Shown here: positions 15,187 through 22,652 of the stretch, in pieces
Layout: every line of letters begins with the position of its first letter
How positions within the stretch are numbered: position 1 is the first letter of the stretch
DNA from: Bacteroidota bacterium
GTDB taxonomy: Bacteria > Bacteroidota > Bacteroidia > Bacteroidales > UBA1715
DNA: 36,072 bases
NCBI GenBank assembly: GCA_009786075.1
Contig: WQTX01000018.1
Coordinates: forward strand, 1-36,072
Direction of reading: 5' to 3'
Notes under the pieces: model-generated
Database searches by the model: none
Told to the model about the DNA's origin: nothing
Seen by the model: the letters and a program-made list of their open reading frames with translations, nothing else
Translations under genes and position numbers: made by a program

Positions 15187-15840
15187 TTATTCTGCGAGCA
15201 CACAACGCACCGATAAGCCGTCCCTGCGACCGTCGTAGTACACGTACGCGCCGCCCTCGTAGAAGCCCGCGGCGTATGCGTACATCTCGACCGTCTCGTA
15301 GGGCGTACTGCTCCAATAGAAGCCGCGCACGCCTGCGCCGTAGAGCGCGCCGTCGCTGTAGTCGCGGTAGCCTGCTGCCGGAAGGAGAAGAGAGTTGCCG
15401 GTAGTTCTGTCAGTAAATTTACGACCGTTTACACCGTTTTGAGTTGTCCGTACGTTAGTTACTTTTTCGGTGTCAAACAAAGATTGTAATTCTGCTTTGG
15501 TGGGAACTCGCCAACCTTTGGGGCTTGGGTCGTTGGATTTTTCCCATGTAGTGCCGGTTGGTACTGAGCTATCCCAATTAGCAACTTCGCCTGTGGCACT
15601 CCACGCTTTTTTGCGATTCCATTGATAAAACATTCCTGCGCTTTCGGGTTTCTCGGCAAAAGTGCCAAAAGCATCAACATTGCGCGTTGCCCATTTTACG
15701 CCGTTAATCACTACGCAGGTATCGGTGGTTTTGGGGTCGCTTCCGCTTGATTTTAGGTCATCGTCTTTAGCTGAAGTAAACACTACGCTTGCTAAGCCTA
15801 AGGTTGCGAGCAAGTAGAATTTTGAAAAACTTTTTTTCAT
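15187..15840 (-). CDS. FISUMP-domain (Fibrobacter major paralogous domain) surface protein
   Basis: A 217-residue exported protein with signal peptide MKKSFSKFYLLATLGLASVVF, then TSAKDDD. Many paralogues that I recall read TSC followed by acidic residues here, a lipobox; this copy has Ala in place of Cys, so it may not be lipid-anchored. The FISUMP domain (TIGR02145-like, C-type-lectin-like fold) runs from VVINGVKWATRNV through PSPKGWRVPTKAELQ and LLLPAAGYRDYSDG to YWSSTP and GLSVRCV. Function unknown; likely a surface-exposed ligand-binding fold. The last third (15212-15380) is sharply GC-rich, rich in Tyr/Asp/Gly NNC codons and has no Asn codon. That pattern fits a diversity-generating-retroelement target and is described as a separate feature. 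Confidence 0.8.
   Translation of the reverse strand: MKKSFSKFYLLATLGLASVVFTSAKDDDLKSSGSDPKTTDTCVVINGVKWATRNVDAFGTFAEKPESAGMFYQWNRKKAWSATGEVANWDSSVPTGTTWEKSNDPSPKGWRVPTKAELQSLFDTEKVTNVRTTQNGVNGRKFTDRTTGNSLLLPAAGYRDYSDGALYGAGVRGFYWSSTPYETVEMYAYAAGFYEGGAYVYYDGRRDGLSVRCVLAE
15212..15380 (-). other. Candidate variable region (DGR-like) in the FISUMP C-terminus
   Basis: From GGCTACCGC to the codons before LSVRCV the DNA changes abruptly to high GC. On the coding strand there are ten TAC and four GAC codons, many GGC/TTC/CGC codons, no AAC or AAT codon and no AA dinucleotide inside a codon. Adenine-specific mutagenesis of an AAC-rich template would leave this trace. No reverse transcriptase, accessory protein or template repeat lies in the window, so if real it would be a remote target. 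Confidence 0.35.
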
Positions 15841-15877
15841 AGCAATGACGGTTAAAATGTGGATAAAAATATCTGCG

Positions 15878-15899
15878 ACAAGGGGGCAAGCCCCCTTGT
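15878..15899 (-). repeat. GC-rich hairpin after the 163-aa gene
   Basis: ACAAGGGGG and CCCCCTTGT form a perfect 9-bp stem with a 4-base loop immediately after the stop codon. There is no T-run, so it may be a repeat or an RNA-stabilising 3' end rather than a classic terminator. Confidence 0.55.
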
Positions 15900-16390
15900 T
15901 ATTTAATCATAGCAGCAAGCGTATTATTTTTATACGCATCTACATATTTTTGTAATTTCGGCGTTATTACTGCTCTATTGCTTTTTGTTGTGCTATATCT
16001 CAAAAATTCCGAAACGGCTTGCACTTGCAAATCTTTGGGCGAAATTTCAAAACCGGCATCGAGTGCAGTTTTTGCCAATGCAGCGTAATAGCGTGCCGTA
16101 AGATAGACATCTTGCTGAATTGTTTTCAAAAATTTTGCATCAACCGCAAATTTATACTTGTCGGTTTTGTCTAACCAATCTATCAAAAAATCGTTGATAT
16201 AGAGCGTATTTACATCTTTTTTGCAAGGTGAAGTCAATAAAAAGTTGGCAACTTCCAGCACTTTTTGTTCTGCTTGCGTGCAATCTTCCTGCGAAGAAAG
16301 TACTACACTTTTTAAACTTTTATAATCCTGTGCTACACAGAAATTTGCCGTAAAAACAAGTGCTACAAAACCGATGAGTAATTTTTTCAT
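15899..16390 (-). CDS. Small secreted protein, unknown function
   Basis: A 163-residue protein with a clear signal peptide (MKKLLIGFVALVFTANFCVA, then QDYKSL). I use the ATG at 16390; an upstream in-frame extension would put 21 hydrophilic residues before the signal peptide and runs into a dispersed repeat. The mature part is helical with no catalytic motif; KFLKTIQQDVYLTARYYAAL and LRYSTTKSNRAVITPKLQKY are its clearest segments. A domain cannot be named. It lies 58 bases upstream of the FISUMP gene and could share its transcript. Confidence 0.65.
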   Translation of the reverse strand: MKKLLIGFVALVFTANFCVAQDYKSLKSVVLSSQEDCTQAEQKVLEVANFLLTSPCKKDVNTLYINDFLIDWLDKTDKYKFAVDAKFLKTIQQDVYLTARYYAALAKTALDAGFEISPKDLQVQAVSEFLRYSTTKSNRAVITPKLQKYVDAYKNNTLAAMIK

Positions 16391-16431
16391 AATTTTAGAT
16401 ATTTGTAGATATTCATTGATATTCATTGTTA

Positions 16432-16549
16432 GATTGCTTCGCTCCGCTCGCAATGACGCTCTTTTGAAAAACTATGCTAATCCTGTCAATCTTAAAATCT
16501 TGTGTCTTGTATCTTGTGCCTAAAAGTCTTATGTCTAAAAGTCCTGTAT
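16432..16549. repeat. Dispersed GCGTCATTGCGAGC word plus heptamer-periodic tract
   Basis: 16436-16465 is another single arm of the GCGTCATTGCGA repeat. 16497-16549 is a run of TTGTGTC/TTGTATC/TAAAAGTC/TTATGTC units that reaches the stop codon of the T9SS gene. No gene is seen in this gap. Confidence 0.5.
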
Positions 16550-19210
16550 CTATCGTCTGATAAAACGAGCAGTACCCACTATTTGATTTTTAGAAAACGC
16601 AACCACACTATAATTTCCTTGTGCCAAATGCGCTACCGAAAATTGCGTAAGCGGTGCGGTTGCACGCTGTGCAAATATCAATTGCCCTTGACTGTTGACA
16701 ATCATTATGTTATCAACTTCGGCAGAGGTTTCAATGTTTACAATATCGTGAGTAAACGTTGGGTACAACATAAACAGTTGATTATTAACAGTTGCAATTG
16801 ATGTTGCAATTATTGGTTGGTCAAACGACGGCACCAAAGCGCCCAACACTGAGCTAATTGACGTTCCCACGTACCTTATTTTCACATTATTGACATCTTC
16901 AATTGGTTTGGTAAGCGATAATGTCAGCACATTTCGAGTTGCCGTTGCTTTATGTATAGTGTATTCTTGCATTCCGTTGTAAATTAGAATATCGAATATC
17001 ACAGAATTTTTCGGTGTTTCAATCCATTCCGAGAAAGTAATATTCACTTCTGTTCCTGCCGAATTAACTGTAACTCCGGTTACAACAGGCTGAGGTACAA
17101 CACGTACGGTAATGTAATCCGACACCGTTTTATCATTGGCAAGTTGCGCTGTTACTTTTACCAAACCCGACGACAAACCTGTTATCTCGCCGGTATTTCT
17201 ATCAATTGAGGCAACTGCCGGATTACTTACCAACCACACCACTTGTGCTACCGCATTGTCAGGCGTAAGTGTTGCCTGCATAAGATGCGTTTCGTTGATA
17301 GCTAAAATCGGTTTATCGACAATTGCAATTGTTATTGGCTCAACAGGGCAATTTTTTATGGTAACGGTTGTACTCGCCGTGTTAGAACAGTTATTCGCAT
17401 TGGTGTAGGTGTAAGTCATTGTTTGCAAACCAATTGCCGCCGGATTTGGGGTAAATTCAGTAAGTAACATAGTACCCGGTCCCGAGAAATTTCCGCCTGC
17501 GGGCAATAATTGAACGGTCATTTTTTCAGTAGTACATATTTCGTTGGCACTCGCAAATATTGAAACCGTCGGAAGTGCATTTACAACAATGTCAATGCGA
17601 GTTTTGGCACTTTCGCAACCTATGGTTTGTGTTACAAAATAAGTATTTGTGCTTGCAACAGTTGTGTTTATCGTTGGCGCAGCAGCCAAAGGCGTTTCGC
17701 CGTTAAACCATTTCAAGTTTGTACCGTTTGCCGATAATGCAGGAGCTACATCACCCACGCAGAATTTCAAATTAGCGTTTGCAACTGTTGGTGCAGGCGT
17801 TGAGCAATTTGAAACATTGATTGTAATTTCAACTAACTCACTTTCAACGCCGTCAACAGTATTTGAAACGTAGTAGGTGTAAGTCCCTTCGTTGTTTGTA
17901 TTTATATTTGTCGGGTAATTTTTCCCCTCGCCAATTTTGTTTTTGTTTTTATCGTACCATGTAATTGTGCCGTTAGCCTCAACTTCTAAAACAGGCGCAG
18001 GTTCATTTACCAATATAGTAATGTTTGGATTGTTGATTGTTGGTTTTGCAACCACGCCATTTTTCACAAGAATTGTAATATTATCGCTGTTTGCGCACGC
18101 ATTTGCATCAATATATGAATATGTTAAAGTTTGTGCGCCAAGTGCCGATTTACTCGGGTCGAAAGTCAAACCAACTACGCCGGTGCTGCCGCTCAATGTT
18201 CCGCCAAATGCCGGAACAAGCGTAAGTGAAACTGTTTCGGTTGTTAAAACTTCGGTTTTATTTGCCGAAATTGAAACTGTTGGAAGTGCATTTACAACAA
18301 TCTCAACGCGAGTTTTGGCACTTTCGCAATTTGTGGTTTGTGTTACAAAATACATTGTTTTATGGGCAACGGCAGTGTTTGGCATTGGTGCGCCAACCAA
18401 AGGCATTTCAAAATTGTACCATTTCAAATTTGTGCCGTTGGCTGTTAAAGCTGTCGCCACGTCGCCTACGCAGAATTGCACGCTATTGCTTGCAACTGTT
18501 GGTGCAGGTGTGGCACAGGCTGATTGGGTGCAGGTAATTGTAAATACCGATTTCGTTGTACCGTCTTCGGCGGTAACGGTAACTACTAATTTATTGTCAT
18601 CTTCAAAATTTGTCGGCAAACTTACATCATATTTTGCTCGTTTGTCGGCAAGAATAACCGAAACATCGGTAAGCGAAGGTAATTCTGCGCCTGCCTCAAA
18701 TTTTATTTCATACGTTTTTTGTGCGTTTGAAAATGCAGGTTGCAATGAGCGATTTGCCACCTCTAACGATAGCACCTCAGCATTTTCATTTGGCTTACCT
18801 ATTATATATGTCAAAATTTCATCGTTGGGTTTCGACAGTAGCGTGCCTTTTATTGTTGCAGGTTCAGCAGTGTTGGTGGTAGAATTCCACAGTTTAAATT
18901 CCAGCAATTCACCGCTATTGGCAGCCAAAAACACATCGCCGCCATGAATAACACTCGACACATAGAGTGCAGAATTGTAACTCACAACCTTTGCAATCAT
19001 GCGGCATTCGTTGCCCACAAAAGCACCTATATAATCACCTTCTTGCACCACACGAGGAAACGCGGCATTGTACTGATTTATTCTCACTTCGCCAATAAAC
19101 GCCATGGTTGCCGTATAATCAACTCTATTCCACGTAGGTTGCGCCAATGCAGCAAACGAAATTGCCAAAACGGCACCGATTGTTATAATTTTCTGAAAAA
19201 ACGAATTCAT
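16550..19210 (-). CDS. Large multidomain surface protein with a type IX secretion signal
   Basis: An 886-residue exported protein. Signal peptide: MNSFFQKIITIGAVLAISFA, cleaved after LAQ. An N-terminal beta domain (about 25-150) is followed by a cadherin-like/Ig-like strand region. Two diverged copies of a module begin C-[AS]-TPAPTV near residues 231 and 470, each with an FCVGDVA..L.ANGTNLKW block and an ALPTVSI block. A BIG_2-like bacterial Ig domain (about 625-705: DKPILAINETHLMQ, NPAVASIDRNTGEITGLSSG) comes next. The last ~80 residues (LFMLYPTFTHDIVNIE, LAQGNYSVVAF, ending ARFIRR) form a type A T9SS C-terminal domain, which directs export across the outer membrane and is normally cleaved. 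It is probably an adhesin or surface-layer protein; no enzyme domain is visible. Confidence 0.85.
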   Translation of the reverse strand: MNSFFQKIITIGAVLAISFAALAQPTWNRVDYTATMAFIGEVRINQYNAAFPRVVQEGDYIGAFVGNECRMIAKVVSYNSALYVSSVIHGGDVFLAANSGELLEFKLWNSTTNTAEPATIKGTLLSKPNDEILTYIIGKPNENAEVLSLEVANRSLQPAFSNAQKTYEIKFEAGAELPSLTDVSVILADKRAKYDVSLPTNFEDDNKLVVTVTAEDGTTKSVFTITCTQSACATPAPTVASNSVQFCVGDVATALTANGTNLKWYNFEMPLVGAPMPNTAVAHKTMYFVTQTTNCESAKTRVEIVVNALPTVSISANKTEVLTTETVSLTLVPAFGGTLSGSTGVVGLTFDPSKSALGAQTLTYSYIDANACANSDNITILVKNGVVAKPTINNPNITILVNEPAPVLEVEANGTITWYDKNKNKIGEGKNYPTNINTNNEGTYTYYVSNTVDGVESELVEITINVSNCSTPAPTVANANLKFCVGDVAPALSANGTNLKWFNGETPLAAAPTINTTVASTNTYFVTQTIGCESAKTRIDIVVNALPTVSIFASANEICTTEKMTVQLLPAGGNFSGPGTMLLTEFTPNPAAIGLQTMTYTYTNANNCSNTASTTVTIKNCPVEPITIAIVDKPILAINETHLMQATLTPDNAVAQVVWLVSNPAVASIDRNTGEITGLSSGLVKVTAQLANDKTVSDYITVRVVPQPVVTGVTVNSAGTEVNITFSEWIETPKNSVIFDILIYNGMQEYTIHKATATRNVLTLSLTKPIEDVNNVKIRYVGTSISSVLGALVPSFDQPIIATSIATVNNQLFMLYPTFTHDIVNIETSAEVDNIMIVNSQGQLIFAQRATAPLTQFSVAHLAQGNYSVVAFSKNQIVGTARFIRR

Positions 19211-19366
19211 AATAATATATTGTGTAAAAAAATCCCCGTAAAAAAAATTTGCCCAAATATAATAATAAAAATTAAAACACTTTGCACTTATAAGAAAATT
19301 TGAATAGAAAAAACCCTATATGAAAATTTAATTACCAACTTTGACAAAGCATTTCAAAATTATTAG

Positions 19367-19374
19367 TACTTTTG
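19367..19374 (+). promoter_or_regulatory. -7 box for the beta-helix-like gene
   Basis: TACTTTTG matches TAnnTTTG, 22 bases before the ATG. TTTG at 19340-19343 lies 23 bases upstream, slightly further than the preferred spacing. Confidence 0.6.
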
Positions 19375-19395
19375 TGGTCGTTAAAAAATAAAAAA

Positions 19396-20049
19396 ATGCT
19401 CAAAAAAATCGTTTTATTATCGTTTGTTATTTGGAGTGGTGTGCTTGTGGCGCAAAAACCAAGCTATACCGAAACACTTATGTCGCGTCCGGTGCAAAAG
19501 GAAAATTCGCCGGTAGAGTTTTTGGTGCAACCCGAAGTAAAAGTTGAAAAAACACAAGAACAAACAGTTGAAAAAAAACAAAAACAAATAAAAAGTACCG
19601 TTGATGTCAATCAAAATAAATTGATTATCACTACGTTGCTCAGCGAGACTGCCGAGGGAACTGTACGAATAGGTTCCAATTTGAACGATACTATACCAAC
19701 ACAACAGTCCAAAAAGCCCGAAAGTTTGTCGATAAACAATGCCACGTTGGTGGAATATGTTGTAAACGGAGCTGATTATAAAGATATTACCATTGAAAAT
19801 TCAACTATTTATTCACTTGTAATAATTAACAGTACGGCAAATTTTTTCACAATTAATGGTCCGGTAAATATTAGCAAACTGACAATTAAAAATTCATTTA
19901 TCAACGATGTGTTTTTTGAAAACGCCATGATAAATGAGTTGCAAATAGAAAATACCGATATAATGACATTTGTAACCGAAAACACTGTTATCAAAAGTCA
20001 AAGTATAATTACAACGTCAACTTCTACCAATTCAACCGGTAGACGATAA
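19396..20049 (+). CDS. Secreted beta-helix-like repeat protein, unknown function
   Basis: A 217-residue protein with signal peptide MLKKIVLLSFVIWSGVLVA before QKPSYTE. The ATG at 19396 is preferred because the promoter box at 19367-19374 lies across an earlier in-frame ATG. A charged linker (VEKTQEQTVEKKQKQIKS) leads to a C-terminal half of short repeating strands with N-S/T turns: ITIENSTIYSLVIINS, TINGPVNISKLTIKNS, ELQIENTDIMTFVTEN. The spacing, about 18-20 residues per turn, suggests a right-handed beta-helix or pentapeptide-like solenoid. The family is not recognised. The stop codon is directly followed by the first base of tRNA-Ser, so the two probably share a transcript. Confidence 0.65.
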   Translation: MLKKIVLLSFVIWSGVLVAQKPSYTETLMSRPVQKENSPVEFLVQPEVKVEKTQEQTVEKKQKQIKSTVDVNQNKLIITTLLSETAEGTVRIGSNLNDTIPTQQSKKPESLSINNATLVEYVVNGADYKDITIENSTIYSLVIINSTANFFTINGPVNISKLTIKNSFINDVFFENAMINELQIENTDIMTFVTENTVIKSQSIITTSTSTNSTGRR

Positions 20050-20134
20050 GGAGAGGTGCTCGAGTGGTTGAAGAGGCACGCCTGGAAAGCGTGTAAACCG
20101 CAAGGTTTCGAGGGTTCGAATCTCTTCCTCTCCG
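20050..20134 (+). tRNA. tRNA-Ser (GGA)
   Basis: The acceptor arms GGAGAGG and CCTCTCC pair fully. The anticodon loop is CTGGAAA with anticodon GGA, and a variable arm (AACCGCAAGGTT) of class II type and a GGTTCGAATC T-loop are present. CCA is not encoded. The first base directly follows the stop codon of the beta-helix-like gene. Confidence 0.95.
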
Positions 20135-20141
20135 CAAAAAT

Positions 20142-20180
20142 AAAAACTCCTGATATAATCTTATTATATCAGGAGTTTTT
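20142..20180. terminator. 18-bp bidirectional terminator between tRNA-Ser and tRNA-Arg
   Basis: The arms 20142-20159 and 20163-20180 are exact reverse complements with a CTT loop, with an A-tract on one side and a T-tract on the other. It sits between two convergent tRNA genes. Confidence 0.85.
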
Positions 20181-20186
20181 TATTTG

Positions 20187-20260
20187 TGATCCGGGCGGGA
20201 TTCGAACCCACGACCCACAGATTAGAAATCTGTTGCTCTATCCGGCTGAGCTACCGGACC
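20187..20260 (-). tRNA. tRNA-Arg (TCT)
   Basis: On the minus strand the acceptor GGTCCGG pairs with CCGGATC (one G-U). D-loop: AGCTCAGCCGGATAGAGC. The anticodon stem ACAGATT/AATCTGT gives a loop with TCT, and GGGTTCGAATCCC forms the T arm. 74 bases; CCA not encoded. Confidence 0.95.
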
Positions 20261-20277
20261 TTTTCAAAAAAGTTGTG

Positions 20278-20285
20278 CAAAGATA
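20278..20285 (-). promoter_or_regulatory. -7 box for tRNA-Arg
   Basis: The minus strand reads TATCTTTG, 17 bases before the tRNA-Arg 5' end. A TTG lies about 22 bases upstream. Confidence 0.6.
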
Positions 20286-20311
20286 AAATTAATTATTAAT
20301 TTTTTATCAAT

Positions 20312-21064
20312 TTAGTTCTTTAATTTGTCTATTTCTTCGACTGTCAAACCTGTTGATAATTCAATCACTTTTATTCCAACTCCCAAATCAAGCATATTTT
20401 TTGCGACCTCGCTTATCGATTGTGGCGTTTTAAAAGGAACAACAGTTTCTTTCTCTATAAATAATTGGTCTATTAATTCTTCCGTCATATCAATCAGCAC
20501 TTGCTTGCCGTGTTCGCTATTAAAATTTATCAAACCAAATGTCGATATTTTTCTGTGAAGTATTAAATAATATACTCCTGCAACTATTATTGCAATAATA
20601 GGTTTAGCTCCAATTCGCGTTCCTTGTAATTGTTCGTTGAGATAGTTATAGAGTGGTTCGTATTGTAGTTCCCGCATAGCAGACATTTGGCGAGTTGCTT
20701 CGCTTTTGTTAAGAAGTCCCCATAAGAGAATTTGCTGCATTATTTCGTTTTTATACAATTCATTTATTAAACCTGTTATTATCTCTTTTAAACTGTTTTT
20801 AGGCTCTGTTTTTTTGTTGATTCGAGAAATATCTTTGAGCCAATAATCATACCGACGCAGGTATTTTTCAATTATGTCGTCTAAATTCTCAAAGCGATTG
20901 TACAATACCATAGGCTCTACTTGCGCCTCTTCCGACAATTCTACTATGGTAAGATTGTGAAAGCCTTTTTTGATAATCAGTTTTTCAAGTGCAGCCCAAA
21001 TATCTCTTTCTACTTCAACTTTGGTGCGTCGTCTTCTTCGTGGTTTTTTTGTAATTGTTTCCAT
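20312..21064 (-). CDS. TetR/AcrR family transcriptional regulator
   Basis: A 250-residue regulator. After a very basic start (TKKPRRRRRTKVEVERD) comes the TetR helix-turn-helix: AALEKLIIKKGFHNLTIVEL, SEEAQVEPMVLYNRFENLDD at about residues 25-65, then IIEKYLRRYDYW. The C-terminal ligand-binding region is helical and family-specific. It lies 4 bases behind the alpha-oxoamine synthase gene on the same strand, so it is probably autoregulated with it. A palindrome ATGTTTT-GT-AAAACAT in the shared divergent region (22472-22487) is a candidate operator. Confidence 0.85.
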   Translation of the reverse strand: METITKKPRRRRRTKVEVERDIWAALEKLIIKKGFHNLTIVELSEEAQVEPMVLYNRFENLDDIIEKYLRRYDYWLKDISRINKKTEPKNSLKEIITGLINELYKNEIMQQILLWGLLNKSEATRQMSAMRELQYEPLYNYLNEQLQGTRIGAKPIIAIIVAGVYYLILHRKISTFGLINFNSEHGKQVLIDMTEELIDQLFIEKETVVPFKTPQSISEVAKNMLDLGVGIKVIELSTGLTVEEIDKLKN

Positions 21065-21068
21065 TGTT

Positions 21069-22364
21069 TTAACTTGCTTTTTTAATATTTATTATTGTAT
21101 TTACATAATTCAGGGTTTGTATCAATTTGTCTAAATGTTGTTTTTCGTGTGAAGCCAAAATACTTACCCGCAATCTGGCATCTTTATTGGTTACAGCCGG
21201 ATATGTTATGCCTAATGTGTATATGCCTTGCTCTTTCAATATTCTTGTAGCTTCTTTCACTTTATAAGCGTCGCGTACCATTATCGGAAAAATAGGCGAC
21301 ACTGAGTTTCCAATATCAAAACCTTCTTCTATGAGCCGTTTTTTCAAATAATATACGTTGTCCCACAATTTTTGTCTGATAGATTTATCTTTTTTTATCA
21401 ATTCAAGAGCTTTTAATATAGAGCAAGTAGCTTGCGGAGTAATTGCCGCAGAAAATACCGTTGTGTTTGCATGATACCGCAGATAATTTGCCAAATCTTT
21501 CGAGCAGGCAACATAACCGCCAATTGCTCCGAATGATTTACTGAATGTACCTGTAATTATATCTACCTGTCCCAATACGTTGAAGAGTTCTGCCGTACCT
21601 CTGCCGTTTTCACCCATAGTTCCCATTCCGTGAGCATCATCGAGAAAAACCAATGTGTTGTATTTTTTGCACAAGGTAATAATTTCGGGCAATGGGGCAA
21701 TATCGCCATCTTGCGAGTAAACGCCGTCGATAATCAACATTGCCGTTTTGTATTTGTGGCGTTCATTTTTGAGGGCAATTTCAAGGTACTCCAAATTGTT
21801 GTGTCCGACTCTCTTTACATTTGTTTTATGCAGTCCGTCAATTGCACTTGTATGTATTTGAAAATCAACAAATGCAATGTCGTCTTTTCCAAGCATAGCA
21901 TTGAGTACACCCACATTGGAACCAAAGCCGGAAGAAAAAATTAAAGCATCTTCCTGCCCTGTAAAATCTGCAATTTCTTGTTCCAACTGTTTGTGAATGT
22001 CCAAATAACCACCAATAATAGGAGCGGCACACGCACCTGTTCCGTATTCCATCACAGCTTTAATACCGGCTTCTTTTGTTTCGGGGCGTTGCGACATTCC
22101 TAAATAATCGTTGGAAATGAAAGAAATTACGTTCCACATTTTGCCATTCCGGCTGTCGTACAATATCATTTCGGGCTTTACGGCGGTTTGCGCTTCCAAC
22201 CAATAAATGGCGTGGTCGTTTTCGTCGGATTGAGTAATCCATTTTTTAAATTGTGTAGCTCTGTCCATTGCATCTGTTTGTAGAGTTTGCAATGTAAAAT
22301 CTTTTAGGGTGTAGGTTTCTGTTTTAGGGTTTTTCATTGGTGTGGTTACAATTAAAATTTTCAC
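21069..22364 (-). CDS. PLP-dependent alpha-oxoamine synthase (BioF/KBL/serine palmitoyltransferase-like)
   Basis: A 431-residue fold-type I PLP enzyme. Family motifs: SNDYLGM, YGTGACAAPIIGGYLDIHKQLE, FLDDAHGMGTMG and the PLP-lysine motif GTFSKSFGAIGGY with Lys276. The family condenses an amino acid with an acyl-CoA or acyl-ACP and releases CO2: BioF uses alanine, KBL glycine, Spt serine, and cysteate-fatty-acyl transferases cysteate. The GACAAP stretch differs from the GTFGSR of serine palmitoyltransferase, so the substrate is open. In Bacteroidota the lipid-forming members make sphingolipid or sulfonolipid bases. The N-terminus is about 30 residues longer than BioF; an internal Met at residue 10 is an alternative start. 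TetR follows in the same operon. Confidence 0.82.
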   Translation of the reverse strand: MKILIVTTPMKNPKTETYTLKDFTLQTLQTDAMDRATQFKKWITQSDENDHAIYWLEAQTAVKPEMILYDSRNGKMWNVISFISNDYLGMSQRPETKEAGIKAVMEYGTGACAAPIIGGYLDIHKQLEQEIADFTGQEDALIFSSGFGSNVGVLNAMLGKDDIAFVDFQIHTSAIDGLHKTNVKRVGHNNLEYLEIALKNERHKYKTAMLIIDGVYSQDGDIAPLPEIITLCKKYNTLVFLDDAHGMGTMGENGRGTAELFNVLGQVDIITGTFSKSFGAIGGYVACSKDLANYLRYHANTTVFSAAITPQATCSILKALELIKKDKSIRQKLWDNVYYLKKRLIEEGFDIGNSVSPIFPIMVRDAYKVKEATRILKEQGIYTLGITYPAVTNKDARLRVSILASHEKQHLDKLIQTLNYVNTIINIKKAS

Positions 22365-22413
22365 TTTATAATAATTTTTAATTGTGAGTTTTTCTAATTG
22401 TGAGTTAATTTTA

Positions 22414-22444
22414 CAAAGATATAATAAAAATATATTGAATGCAA
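22414..22444 (-). promoter_or_regulatory. Promoter for the oxoamine synthase-tetR operon
   Basis: On the minus strand TTG (22442-22444) and TATCTTTG (22414-22421) are 20 bases apart. It is a full-consensus Bacteroidota promoter about 50 bases before the start codon. Confidence 0.75.
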
Positions 22445-22471
22445 TAAAAATTGCTCACATTTTTTGATAAA

Positions 22472-22518
22472 ATGTTTTGTAAAACATCTTATTTGGCACA
22501 TTTTTAGCTTGTAAAACA
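22472..22518. promoter_or_regulatory. Candidate TetR operator region
   Basis: ATGTTTT (22472-22478), GT, AAAACAT (22481-22487) is a perfect 7+2+7 palindrome. The half-site word TTGTAAAACA at 22478-22487 recurs at 22509-22518, 31 bases on (three helical turns). It lies between the divergent tetR operon and the MFS gene. Confidence 0.45.
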
Positions 22519-22614
22519 CTTACTATCAGTGGTTTAACAATTTAACATTTTATTGTATTTTTATTTGAAAAAACTTTTAAAAAAGCGAGGCAGCAGCTCG
22601 TTAGAAAATTTGTG

Positions 22615-22622
22615 TACATTTG
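22615..22622 (+). promoter_or_regulatory. -7 box for the MFS gene
   Basis: TACATTTG fits TAnnTTTG, 31 bases before the ATG; no clear -33 TTG is seen. Confidence 0.5.
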
Positions 22623-22652
22623 CAACGACAGTTGTAAGAACAATTTAGCATA

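Noticed and set aside
14960-15316. 118-codon frame antisense or alternative to the FISUMP 3' end
   Set aside because: It is Arg-rich and arises from the GC-rich segment of the real gene and the downstream palindromes.
17937-18947. Long open frame on the plus strand (336 codons)
   Set aside because: It is antisense to the T9SS cargo gene, lacks family motifs, and its composition is explained by the repeated Thr/Val/Asn codons of the real gene.
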